34,154 nt of DNA from UMGS172 sp045636945 (GTDB lineage: Bacteria > Bacillota > Clostridia > Oscillospirales > Acutalibacteraceae): NCBI GenBank assembly GCA_045636945.1, contig JAZTYO010000001.1, forward strand, positions 1 through 34,154, read 5' to 3'. A program made the translations under genes and the position numbers. This document shows, one piece after another, positions 22,931 through 30,836 of this stretch. The notes below the pieces were generated by a model. It was not told where the DNA came from, ran no database searches, and was given only the letters and a program-made list of their open reading frames with translations. Numbering within the stretch: position 1 is the first letter of the stretch; each line of letters opens with the position of its first letter.

Positions 22931-24057
22931 TTGAAAAAGCAATATGACGTTGCGGCCTTTATCTGGCCTGCTTATACAGGAAAAGAGCCCCGAACTCGTA
23001 TCTTCTGGCCCGAGGGAATGGGTGAATGGCAGACCGTTCGTGATGCCAAGTGCATAAGAGAGGGTCATAATTGGCCGAGAAAGCCCTTGCTCGGTTTTCA
23101 GGATGAGGCCGATCCCGAGGTAATGGAGCAACAGATCGAGCTTGCAACCAAGCACGGTGTCAACGTGTTCATCTACGACTGGTATTGGTTTGATGACCGT
23201 CCGTTTTTGGAGCAATGCCTCAACGACGGATTTTTAAAGGCCAAGAACGTTGATAAAATGAAGTTCTACATTATGTGGGCCAACCACGATGCCAACTATA
23301 CCTGGTGTAAGCATCTTGCCTCGTCAGACGTTGCAAATACCCCTATTTGGCGCGGTGCTGTTACCTTTGAGCAGTTTCAGAAGATTGGTCGCCGTTGGAT
23401 AGAAAAATATTTCGGTCATCCGAGCTATTATAAGATTGACGGCAAGCCGATTCTGATGATTTACGATACACCTATTTTTGTAAACGGCTTGGGTGGTATT
23501 GAAAATGCAAAGAAGGCTATTGAGTGGCTTCGCGAGGAAACCGTTAAGGCAGGTTTCCCGGGGCTTCATCTGCAATATTGTCCGCAGGGCAGTAAACGGT
23601 CAATGCTTCGGGTGTTGACGGCAGTGAGCTGAAGGTCGGCTTGAAGGAAATTATCGATACCGTCGGTTATGACAGTCTTGCAAACTATCAGTTTGCCCAC
23701 ATGGTCAATATGAACAACGACTACAACGAAATTTTCAAGTGGGTAAGACAGGGCTGGGAAAATTTCTATAATAATTTCGGCGTTCCTTATTTCCCGCACG
23801 TTTCGGTGGGTTGGGATAATTCTCCACGTCATACCAAGTACGGTAAGCGTTGGATATGCACCAACAACACTCCCGAAAACGTTGAAAAGGCTTTCCGTGC
23901 CGCAAAGGAGTTTATTGATACTCACTCTCTTCCTGCACCGCTTATCACGGTAAACAGTTGGAACGAGTGGACCGAGTCGAGCTACCTTCTGCCTGATGAC
24001 CTCTACGGATACGGTTATCTCGAAGCCATCAAGAAGGTCTTTGTCGACGGAGAATAA
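22931..24057 (+). pseudogene. WbsX/GH99-like carbohydrate-active protein, frameshifted
   Basis: Start TTG at 22931 behind AAAGGGAGTGG. The first frame runs to a TGA at 23630-23632 and encodes YDVAAFIWPAY...MGEWQTVRDAKC...GVNVFIYDWYWFDDRPFLEQCLN...SYYKIDGKPILMIYD...LQYCPQGS. The second frame is right from about 23599 (VNASGVDGSELKVGLKEIID...) and ends ITVNSWNEWTESSYLLPDD...GYGYLEAIKKVF at 24057. Together they form one ~375-residue WbsX / GH99-like domain, complete at both ends, including the catalytic-type NxWNEW(T)E. One base has been lost at 23594-23599. It is either a recent pseudogene or a sequencing error in AAACGG; everything else is intact. No signal peptide. Confidence 0.8.
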
Positions 24058-24085
24058 GTTAATAATGATGGTTGTTTAAAACAAC

Positions 24086-24127
24086 AAACCGCTGTGGTTA
24101 CAAAATCACAGCGGTTTTTATTTTTTG
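24086..24127 (+). terminator. Terminator of the WbsX-like gene
   Basis: An 11-bp perfect stem (AAACCGCTGTG 24086-24096 with 24107-24117), loop of 10, is followed by TTATTTTTTGG. A small extra hairpin GTTGT-TTAAA-ACAAC lies just before it (24071-24085). Confidence 0.85.
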
Positions 24128-24146
24128 GGGAGCTGTTAAATATTAC

Positions 24147-24175
24147 TTGACAAATTAAACGGTTAAGCATATAAT
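24147..24175 (+). promoter_or_regulatory. Perfect-consensus promoter of the 113-aa gene
   Basis: TTGACA (24147-24152) and TATAAT (24170-24175), spacer 17 bp: both hexamers match the sigma-A consensus exactly. Confidence 0.88.
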
Positions 24176-24230
24176 AGTGAAAATTAAAACGACACAATTG
24201 TCAATAATGCGACAAAAGAGGTGATATCTG

Positions 24231-24572
24231 ATGTTTGGTCGCTCGAAAAGATGTAACAATTTTCCTTATTATGAGGCCGAGGAGTATTGCTTCCCTGAGG
24301 TGTATTTTGACGTAACGCTGGACGGCAAGGTATCGCATCAGATAGGCAAATATATTGAACAGTCGTTTTTTCACTTTATGCACAAATGGGATAAGTGGCA
24401 CCTATACAGTATCCGTTATATCTGTCTTGATAAAGTTTTTGAGGAAACCTCAACGGTGCGTATAGTGGTTGATTTTGGTTGGTGCAAGCCTAAAATTATA
24501 AAGGCTCTTGTAAAGTATTTGAGAAAAAGCAGTTTGCCGATAACCTCGGTGATGATGCATAGTGAAGGATAA
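24231..24572 (+). CDS. Unrecognised 113-aa protein
   Basis: I do not recognise this protein. It is soluble, without signal peptide, rich in aromatic residues (EEYCFPEVYFDVTLDG, QSFFHFMHKWDKWHLYSIRYICLDKVF) and ends in a basic helix plus PITSVMMHSEG. Alternating strand/helix text suggests a compact alpha/beta fold. The gene is well supported: AGAGGTGAT site, exact-consensus promoter and a terminator after it. It is transcribed alone. Confidence 0.7.
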   Translation: MFGRSKRCNNFPYYEAEEYCFPEVYFDVTLDGKVSHQIGKYIEQSFFHFMHKWDKWHLYSIRYICLDKVFEETSTVRIVVDFGWCKPKIIKALVKYLRKSSLPITSVMMHSEG

Positions 24573-24614
24573 AAAACAGTGTATCGAGGAAATCCTCAAT
24601 ACACTGTTTTGTTT
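24573..24614. terminator. Bidirectional terminator
   Basis: Stem AAAACAGTGTAT-CGAGG pairs with CCTC-A-ATACACTGTTTT (24573-24610) with a small bulge and loop AAAT. T-runs occur on both strands. It separates convergent genes. Confidence 0.8.
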
Positions 24615-25308
24615 AGTACAGGTCAATTCCCAACTGATTGAGCATAAGCTGAACGCTTTCGGGACTTTTTGCAAATGTTACGGCCGTTACACCGAGGTTG
24701 TAAAGCTTTTCGGCATCGGTACGAGTGAAGTATGCACCTGCGGTTGCATTGGTGACGGGGTATTCCCAATTAACCTGAGAAATGTTGTTGACGAGCGACA
24801 GAATAGCGCAGGAATATCTTATCACGGTCTGCTCCCACATATCATAGCCGTCAGCAGGCACGTCGTGGGTGAGGTTGAATTTTAAGGTCAGGGAATATGG
24901 CTTGGAGTCGGATTGCACCTCGACGGTGTATCCACCGAGTTGTTCCTCTAACTGAAGGAATTTTATAAGGCTTTCGACAGACTCCTTATCCTTAAGGTCG
25001 GGGTTTTTCATCCCGAAAAGCTCGGTCGATTTTTCGGTGGCTGTGGTTTTGGCCAGAAGCTCGGAATAACTGCTTTTAGGTGTGCCGTCATTTTTATAGG
25101 GTTGAGAGCCGGGCTTCAAGATGGTCACAATCAACCATGGCACGGCGATGAACACCACAAACACGAGAATCACAATGGTTGTGACCAATTTTTTACGCTT
25201 TTTGGGGTCCTTAACGGTGCCTTTAAGTTCGTCGGCCTTGCGGTCGTTCTTTTCAAAAAGCATACTGCTATGAACACTAAATTCTTCGGTTTTATTTCTC
25301 TTTGCCAT
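24613..25308 (-). CDS. Single-pass membrane protein with a DUF4825-like extracytoplasmic domain
   Basis: The protein has 231 residues. A charged cytoplasmic N-terminus (~1-58, ending KDPKKRKK) is followed by one membrane helix (~59-82, TTIVILVFVVFIAVPWLIVTIL) and an outside domain. That domain contains ELFGMKNPDLKDKESVESLIKFLQLEEQLGGYTVEVQSDSKPYSLTLKFNL and a C-terminal SQVNWEYPV...RTDAEKLYNLG. The 'KNPDLKDKESVESLI...KPYSLTLKF' pattern resembles DUF4825 domains found in clostridial membrane sensors; this is a tentative call. The start is the ATG at 25308 behind GAGGT. It is monocistronic. Confidence 0.65.
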   Translation of the reverse strand: MAKRNKTEEFSVHSSMLFEKNDRKADELKGTVKDPKKRKKLVTTIVILVFVVFIAVPWLIVTILKPGSQPYKNDGTPKSSYSELLAKTTATEKSTELFGMKNPDLKDKESVESLIKFLQLEEQLGGYTVEVQSDSKPYSLTLKFNLTHDVPADGYDMWEQTVIRYSCAILSLVNNISQVNWEYPVTNATAGAYFTRTDAEKLYNLGVTAVTFAKSPESVQLMLNQLGIDLY

Positions 25309-25345
25309 ATCATACCTCACAAAGGGCATTCTTTATTTTTAAATT

Positions 25346-25374
25346 ATTTTAACATAAACTCATTTAAATTTCAA
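25346..25374 (-). promoter_or_regulatory. Promoter of the single-pass membrane protein gene
   Basis: On the minus strand TTGAAA (25369-25374) and TAAAAT (25346-25351), spacer 17 bp. Confidence 0.65.
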
Positions 25375-25396
25375 CAGCAAGTACAAAAAACCACTC

Positions 25397-25425
25397 TTTA
25401 CATTATAAGGAATATGTGGTAAAAT
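25397..25425 (+). promoter_or_regulatory. Promoter of the ACT/DUF711 operon
   Basis: TTTACA (25397-25402) and TAAAAT (25420-25425), spacer 17 bp, about 33 bases before the ATG. Confidence 0.7.
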
Positions 25426-25457
25426 AACTCTAATATAATTTAAGGAAGTGTTCTTTT

Positions 25458-25727
25458 ATGAAAGCAGTTCTCACGGTTGTCGGAAAGGATGCCGTCGGTA
25501 TCTTGGCCAAGGTTTCCACCGAATGTGCAAAATATAACGTCAACATTCTCGACGTTTCGCAGTCGATTTTGCAGGATATGTTCTGTATGATTATGATTGG
25601 TGATGTTGACAAGCTCAATGTTCCTTTTGGCGATTTCAGCGATGCAATGGCCAAAATGGGTGACGAGATCGGTATGAGCGTTCACGTTATGCACGAGGAC
25701 CTTTTTAACTCAATGCACAGAATCTGA
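25458..25727 (+). CDS. ACT domain protein (UPF0237 family)
   Basis: The protein has 89 residues and is a single ACT domain: MKAVLTVVGKDAVGILAKVSTECAKYNVNILDVSQSI (start to ~37) with the glycine-containing ligand loop at VGKDAVGI. Such stand-alone ACT proteins are thought to bind a small molecule, often an amino acid. It lies 11 bases before the DUF711 gene, a pairing conserved widely in Firmicutes, so the two probably act together. Confidence 0.93.
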   Translation: MKAVLTVVGKDAVGILAKVSTECAKYNVNILDVSQSILQDMFCMIMIGDVDKLNVPFGDFSDAMAKMGDEIGMSVHVMHEDLFNSMHRI

Positions 25728-25738
25728 GGTGTACATAA

Positions 25739-27103
25739 ATGTTAGAAACAAGAGATATTCTTGAAACTATAAGTATGATACAGGACGAGAACCTCGATAT
25801 CCGTACCGTTACTATGGGTATCTCGTTGCTCGACTGTATCGATAGCGATATTGACGTTGCCTGCCAACGTGTTTATGAAAAGATAACAACCAAAGCTAAA
25901 AACCTTGTTTCCGTTTGCGAGGGTATCGAAAAGGAACTTGGTATTCCCATTATCAACAAGCGTATTTCGGTTACTCCCATCGCAATGGTTGCCGCTGCTT
26001 GCCGTTCTAAGGATGTTGTGAAATTCGCTATTACCCTGGAAAAGGCAGCACGTGAGGTTGGTGTAAACTTTATCGGCGGATATTCGGCACTTGTTCAGAA
26101 GGGCTTTGCCGCAGGTGATAAAGAGCTTATCGAAAGCATTCCCGAGGCTTTGAGCGTTACCGACCATATCTGCTCTTCGGTCAACATCGGTTCAACCAAG
26201 ACAGGTCTTAATATGGATGCTATCGGTATGATGGGTAAGGTTGTCAACAAGGCTGCCGAGCTTACTGCCGACCGACAGTGTATCGGTGCTGCAAAGCTGG
26301 TCGTTTTCTGTAACGCTCCCGAGGATAACCCCTTTATGGCAGGTGCTTTCCACGGTCCGGGCGAACCCGACTGTGTTATCAACGTCGGTGTTTCGGGCCC
26401 TGGTGTTGTTCGTGCTGCATTGGCGCGTCCCGAGGCTCAAGGTCTTGACCTTTCGGGAGTTGCTGACCTTATTAAGCGTACCGCATTCAAGATTACCCGT
26501 ATGGGCCAGCTCGTTGCTCAGAGAGCAAGCGAACGTCTTGGTGTTCAGTTTGGTATTATTGATTTGTCCTTGGCTCCCACTCCTGCGGTCGGTGACTCGG
26601 TTGCACATATTTTGGAAGAAATCGGTCTTGAATCGGTTGGTGCCTGTGGTACAACCGCTTGCCTTGCAATGCTTAACGATGCCGTCAAGAAGGGTGGCGT
26701 TATGGCGTCCAGCCACGTTGGAGGTCTTTCGGGTGCATTTATCCCCGTAACCGAGGATGCAGGTATGATTGATGCCGCAAGAAGCGGTGCTTTGACAATA
26801 GAAAAATTAGAGGCTATGACGGCCGTTTGCTCGGTCGGTCTTGATATGATTAATATTCCCGGTGATACCCCAAGCGAGGTTATTTCGGCAATTATTGCCG
26901 ACGAAGCCGCAATCGGAATGGTCAACTCCAAGACTACCGCCGTCCGTGTTATTCCTGCCATCGGTCTTTCGGTTGGTGAGGAGCTTAATTTCGGCGGATT
27001 GCTCGGCTCGGGTCCCGTAATGCCCGTAAGCAAATATTCTCCTGCCAAGTTTATTTCGCGTGGAGGAAGAATCCCTGCACCATTGCAGAGCCTTAAAAAT
27101 TAA
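25739..27103 (+). CDS. PFL family protein (DUF711/UPF0210)
   Basis: The protein has 454 residues, the family's usual size. It begins MLETRDILETISMIQDENLDIRTVTMGISLLDC (in two segments) and includes NVGVSGPGVV, LAPTPAVGDSVAHILEEIG and GTTACLAMLNDAVKKGG. The fold is distantly related to glycyl-radical/PFL enzymes but no glycyl-radical motif is present. The reaction is unknown. GAGGTG precedes the ATG, and the gene follows its ACT-domain partner at once. Confidence 0.93.
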   Translation: MLETRDILETISMIQDENLDIRTVTMGISLLDCIDSDIDVACQRVYEKITTKAKNLVSVCEGIEKELGIPIINKRISVTPIAMVAAACRSKDVVKFAITLEKAAREVGVNFIGGYSALVQKGFAAGDKELIESIPEALSVTDHICSSVNIGSTKTGLNMDAIGMMGKVVNKAAELTADRQCIGAAKLVVFCNAPEDNPFMAGAFHGPGEPDCVINVGVSGPGVVRAALARPEAQGLDLSGVADLIKRTAFKITRMGQLVAQRASERLGVQFGIIDLSLAPTPAVGDSVAHILEEIGLESVGACGTTACLAMLNDAVKKGGVMASSHVGGLSGAFIPVTEDAGMIDAARSGALTIEKLEAMTAVCSVGLDMINIPGDTPSEVISAIIADEAAIGMVNSKTTAVRVIPAIGLSVGEELNFGGLLGSGPVMPVSKYSPAKFISRGGRIPAPLQSLKN

Positions 27104-27124
27104 CCTTTGTTTTTTAAAGAAGAT

Positions 27125-27167
27125 ACCGACTGTTTCCTTTAAAAAGTGAAGCGGTCGGTTTATTTTA
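27125..27167 (+). terminator. Terminator of the ACT/DUF711 operon
   Basis: A 12-bp stem with two G-T wobbles (ACCGACTGTTTC 27125-27136 with GAAGCGGTCGGT 27148-27159) is followed by TTATTTTATT. Confidence 0.75.
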
Positions 27168-27230
27168 TTAGTGATGTTACGCACAAATAAAGTATTTTGC
27201 TTAATAAAGTTAAGTTTTGAAAGAGTTTGC

Positions 27231-27259
27231 TTGACTATTTTTAATTTTTTTAGTAAAAT
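27231..27259 (+). promoter_or_regulatory. Promoter of citrate synthase
   Basis: TTGACT (27231-27236) and TAAAAT (27254-27259), with an A/T-only 17-bp spacer except one G. The leader is about 65 bases. Confidence 0.7.
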
Positions 27260-27328
27260 ATTGCCTAATAACTTAAAAATGTAAAGATATCGCCCAAGAA
27301 TAAGGTGATAATACGAAAGAGGTCGATT

Positions 27329-28744
27329 ATGTCTGAAAATAAGTATAGTATTCCTGAAGGGTATTTTAATGCCCTCAGCCACGAATACATAAAGCACAAC
27401 ACAATACCTGCATCCGATTTTGAGCGTCACAACGTCAAAAGAGGTTTGCGCAATTCCGACGGTACGGGTGTCCTCGCAGGTGTTACACAAATTTGTAATG
27501 TTCACGGTTATCTGCTTAACGAGGGTGAGCGTATGCCCATCCACGGAGAGTTGACCTACCGTGGATATTCAATCGAGGATTTGGTTGATAACTGCATTAA
27601 AGAAAACCGATTCGGTTTTGAAGAGGTTGCATACCTTCTTATGATGGGAAAACTTCCCACCGAGCAGGAACTTAAAGAGTTCAACAACGTTATCGGCTCG
27701 ATGCGTATGTTGCCCGATTACTTCGCCGAGGATATGATTCTGCGACTCCCCAGCCGCAATATTATGAGCAACCTTTCGCGTGCTGTCTTGGCACTTTCTC
27801 CGTTTGACGAGAAGGCTGACGATAACTCAATCGAAAACAATCTTCGTCAAAGTCTTGAACTTTTTGCACGTTTCCCGATAATCGTTGCTTATGCATATCA
27901 GGCTAAAAAGCATTTCTATGATAAAGAAAGCCTTTATATGCATTTCCCCAAGCCTGAGCTTTCTACTGCTGAAAATATTCTTCACATCATCCGTCCCGAC
28001 TCAAGCTACACCGAGGAAGAGGTGCATCTGCTTGACCTTGCACTGATGCTTCACGCTGAGCACGGTGGCGGTAATAACTCAACCTTTACAACACGTGTTT
28101 TAACCTCGTCGGGCACCGATATTTATTCTGCAATCGCAGGCTCGGTAAGCTCACTTAAAGGACCTAAGCACGGCGGTGCCAACATCAAGGTCGTTGAAAT
28201 GATGGAGGACATCAAGGAGAACGTCAAGAATTGGTCCGATGAGGGTGAGGTTGCCGATTATCTCCGTAAGATTCTTAAAAAGCAGGCCTTTGACGGTTCG
28301 GGACTTGTTTACGGTATGGGCCACGCAATTTATACCTTGTCCGACCCGAGAGCAGTTCTTCTTCGTCGCAGTGCCGAGGATTTGGCCATCCAGAAAGGAA
28401 GAATGGATGAACTTAAATTGATGGATAAGATTGCCGAGCTCACCCCCAAGCTGTTTGACGAGATTAAGGGCAACGGCAAGGTTATCTGCCCCAACGTTGA
28501 CTTCTATTCCGGTTTTGTTTATTCAATGTTGGGACTCCCTGTTGAGATGTATACTGCGTTGTTTGCAATCTCACGTGTTGCAGGCTGGTGTGCTCACCGT
28601 GCCGAGGAACTTTTGACCGGTGGTCGAATCATCCGTCCGGCATACAAGAGTACCGTCCATCCTTTGAGCTACGTGCCAATCAATGAACGTGTTGAAATCG
28701 ACCCGCACAAGGCCGAGCTTTCCAAGATAAAGCACTTATTCTAA
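27329..28744 (+). CDS. gltA: Citrate synthase
   Basis: The protein has 471 residues. Citrate-synthase motifs: GELTYRGYSIEDLV (near residue 70), the catalytic histidine in LHAEHGGGNNSTFTTRV, GPKHGGANIKV with the second histidine, GMGHAIYTLSDPRA, and the aspartate in NVDFYSGFVYSMLG. It condenses acetyl-CoA with oxaloacetate. The length and the N-terminal ~50 extra residues fit the long clostridial form. The start is the ATG at 27329 behind AGAGGT; an in-frame ATA/ATG region upstream (from 27305) lacks a site. No aconitase or isocitrate dehydrogenase gene lies next to it, so it is transcribed alone. Confidence 0.95.
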   Translation: MSENKYSIPEGYFNALSHEYIKHNTIPASDFERHNVKRGLRNSDGTGVLAGVTQICNVHGYLLNEGERMPIHGELTYRGYSIEDLVDNCIKENRFGFEEVAYLLMMGKLPTEQELKEFNNVIGSMRMLPDYFAEDMILRLPSRNIMSNLSRAVLALSPFDEKADDNSIENNLRQSLELFARFPIIVAYAYQAKKHFYDKESLYMHFPKPELSTAENILHIIRPDSSYTEEEVHLLDLALMLHAEHGGGNNSTFTTRVLTSSGTDIYSAIAGSVSSLKGPKHGGANIKVVEMMEDIKENVKNWSDEGEVADYLRKILKKQAFDGSGLVYGMGHAIYTLSDPRAVLLRRSAEDLAIQKGRMDELKLMDKIAELTPKLFDEIKGNGKVICPNVDFYSGFVYSMLGLPVEMYTALFAISRVAGWCAHRAEELLTGGRIIRPAYKSTVHPLSYVPINERVEIDPHKAELSKIKHLF

Positions 28745-28749
28745 AAAAG

Positions 28750-28783
28750 AAACTCCTTACTGCAAACGGTAAGGAGTTTTTTG
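28750..28783. terminator. Bidirectional terminator between citrate synthase and the acetylesterase
   Basis: An 11-bp perfect stem (AAACTCCTTAC 28750-28760 with 28769-28779), loop of 8, has TTTT on plus and TCTTTTTTAG on minus. Confidence 0.85.
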
Positions 28784-28793
28784 TTATGTTTTA

Positions 28794-29792
28794 TTATAGA
28801 AGCGGAATAATGTTTTCGTCTTCAAGGATTGCATTTTCGCCGTTTAAGATACGGATGATATTCGGAACAGAGTGTTTCGCGATAACCTTGAAACCTTTTT
28901 CGTTAATGTGGTTGTTGCCGAAGCCAAAGAAGCTGTCACGGCAATCGCGGTATTCTTCGGTAGGTGGTACTTTAAACCAACCGTCCTCATTTAACGTCGG
29001 ATGATTGAAATAGGACAAAGCACGGGTGACGATATAAGCGTTTTCGGTACGTGTGCAAAAATCCTCCTGAGCTCGCATTACGTCGGCTATTGATTTTACA
29101 CCAAAATATCCAACGCGAATAATAAAGAATTTAGTAAAACCGAGTTTTTGGGCTTTTTGCCACAACTCACCCAATGCAATAAGATAGTGGTTGTAGCAAT
29201 CAGCACTTAGAGCATCACTCTCGCCCTGCAACCATAAAAGAATCTTATCCGATGTGTCATCCTCGAGGAACTTATCGGCTGATTCCTTGAAAAAGTTCTT
29301 TACCTTTTGGTCGAAATAATCGGCTGCACCGCCTTCAAGGTAATATCTTATAGGAGCTCCGCCTTTGGCAATGTGGGCATAACAGCAGGGGAATCCGTTC
29401 TCTTCAAGCGCCTCTACAACAAAGGGTGCAAGACAGGAACCCATAGTGGCGGTTTTTTCACTGAAAGCATTGAAACGCTTGACGGTTTTTTCCTCATCAC
29501 TGTCAAGATTAGCCATTGAAGGGCAGAAATAGGTGTTCTTTTCGTAATCGGTAAGACTGCTTTTATAAAAAGGCATAGTAATGTCGCCGTAAGCTGATTT
29601 TATATCGATATACGAAAATTCACCCGACGGGAAACCGTATTTTTTGAAAGTTCCAAAAGGCTCACCCATTCTCTTGGGCTTGTGCAGATATTCGTAAGAA
29701 TTTTCAAAATTAATTTGTTCACTTTGGGGGTAAACAGAGGCACCCATCATATTTGATTGGCCTGCAAAAACAAGCAAAGGACGTCTTGCCAT
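28794..29792 (-). CDS. Sialate O-acetylesterase-like carbohydrate esterase (SASA family)
   Basis: The protein has 332 residues with no signal peptide. SASA/SGNH blocks: FAGQSNMMG with the nucleophile serine (residues 9-17), AKGGAPIRYY, LLWLQGESDA, and the C-terminal FGFGNNHINEKGFKVIA with the catalytic histidine (DxxH replaced by NNHIN). The family removes acetyl groups from sialic acid or xylan sugars; the substrate is not known here and, without a signal, would be an imported oligosaccharide. AGGTGAT precedes the ATG at 29792. It follows fba on the same strand, with a palindromic repeat between. Confidence 0.85.
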   Translation of the reverse strand: MARRPLLVFAGQSNMMGASVYPQSEQINFENSYEYLHKPKRMGEPFGTFKKYGFPSGEFSYIDIKSAYGDITMPFYKSSLTDYEKNTYFCPSMANLDSDEEKTVKRFNAFSEKTATMGSCLAPFVVEALEENGFPCCYAHIAKGGAPIRYYLEGGAADYFDQKVKNFFKESADKFLEDDTSDKILLWLQGESDALSADCYNHYLIALGELWQKAQKLGFTKFFIIRVGYFGVKSIADVMRAQEDFCTRTENAYIVTRALSYFNHPTLNEDGWFKVPPTEEYRDCRDSFFGFGNNHINEKGFKVIAKHSVPNIIRILNGENAILEDENIIPLL

Positions 29793-29821
29793 AATATCAC
29801 CTATACAAATAATTATAACAT

Positions 29822-29870
29822 AGGGGCGAACTGTGTTCGCTTGAAAGCGTTCACAGAACGCCCCTTATTG
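29822..29870. repeat. Dispersed palindromic repeat, copy 2
   Basis: Starts ATAGGGGCGAACTGTGTTCG, ends CACAGAACGCCCCTTAT. The first 22 or so bases match copy 1 (5238-5286) almost exactly, as does the AGAACGCCCCT end; the middle differs (CTTGAAAGCG instead of CCCGCGGGCG) but still folds (GCTTGAAAGC). It lies between the acetylesterase and fba. Confidence 0.8.
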
Positions 29871-29895
29871 AGTCGTTCTATATCGGAATTAACGG

Positions 29896-30759
29896 TTAAG
29901 CTTTGCCAACCGAACCGAAGAGCTCCATCTTTTCCTTAACGGTAGCTTTGATAGCCTCAACACCGGGAGCAAGAATCTTTCTGGGGTCGAAGCCCTTTCC
30001 CTGAAGATCCTTGCCTGCTTCAATGTACTCACGGGTAGCAGCGGCAAATGCCAACTGGCACTCGGTGTTGACGTTGATCTTGGAAACACCAAGAGAGATA
30101 GCCTTCTTAATCATATCAGCGGGGATGCCTGTGCCACCGTGAAGAACGAGGGGCATAGCGCCGGTGAGCTGCTGAATGGCATCAAGGGTATCGAAGGAAA
30201 GACCTGCCCAGTTTTCGGGGTACTTACCGTGAATGTTGCCGATACCTGCGGCCAACATAGTAACGCCAAGGTCGGCAATCATCTTGCACTCTTCGGGGTC
30301 TGCAACCTCACCGGAGCCGATAACACCGTCTTCTTCGCCACCGATAGCGCCAACCTCTGCCTCGAGAGAAAGGCCCTTCTCCTCGCAAATTGCAACCAAT
30401 TCCTTGGTTTTTTCGATGTTTTCCTCGATGGGGTAGTGAGAACCGTCGAACATTACGGAAGAGAAGCCTGCTTCAATGCATTTCTTAGCGCCTTCATACG
30501 AACCGTGGTCAAGATGAAGAGGAACAGGAACTGTGATACCAAGCTCGTTAATCATGCCGTTAACCATGCCGACAACGGTGGTGTAACCGCACATGTACTT
30601 GCCTGCGCCTTCGGAAACACCGAGAATAACGGGAGAGTTAAGCTCCTGAGCGGTCAAAAGGATGGCCTTGGTCCACTCAAGGTTATTGATGTTGAACTGG
30701 CCAACTGCATATTTGCCGGTCTTTGCTTTATTAAGCATTTCTTTTGCAGATACTAACAT
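29896..30759 (-). CDS. fba: Class II fructose-bisphosphate aldolase
   Basis: The protein has 287 residues. Zinc ligand in LHLDHG (D84-H85), then SVMFDGSHYPIEENIEKT, EAEVGAIGGEEDGV, GNIHGKYP and VLHGGTGIP with further zinc/phosphate residues, and INVNTE. It splits fructose-1,6-bisphosphate into DHAP and glyceraldehyde-3-phosphate. GGAGG precedes the ATG at 30759. It follows glyA by 78 bases but has its own promoter, with a palindrome, in that gap. Confidence 0.95.
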   Translation of the reverse strand: MLVSAKEMLNKAKTGKYAVGQFNINNLEWTKAILLTAQELNSPVILGVSEGAGKYMCGYTTVVGMVNGMINELGITVPVPLHLDHGSYEGAKKCIEAGFSSVMFDGSHYPIEENIEKTKELVAICEEKGLSLEAEVGAIGGEEDGVIGSGEVADPEECKMIADLGVTMLAAGIGNIHGKYPENWAGLSFDTLDAIQQLTGAMPLVLHGGTGIPADMIKKAISLGVSKINVNTECQLAFAAATREYIEAGKDLQGKGFDPRKILAPGVEAIKATVKEKMELFGSVGKA

Positions 30760-30793
30760 TTAAAATTCCTCCAAAGAATTAATTTGCAGTTAT

Positions 30794-30829
30794 ATTTTAC
30801 ACTTTTTAACACTTAAAATCAAGTGTTAA
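30794..30829 (-). promoter_or_regulatory. Promoter of fba with a 9-bp inverted repeat on its -35
   Basis: On the minus strand TTGATT (30817-30822) and TAAAAT (30794-30799), spacer 17 bp. The inverted repeat TTAACACTT-N6-AAGTGTTAA (30806-30829) surrounds the -35. No T-run follows on the minus strand, so it is not a typical terminator for glyA. An operator role is inferred. Confidence 0.65.
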
Positions 30830-30836
30830 GGTGCAA

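Noticed and set aside
26192..27544. Minus-strand frames of 167-245 aa over the DUF711 and citrate synthase genes
   Set aside because: Shadows of conserved plus-strand genes; one even crosses the intergenic promoter region.
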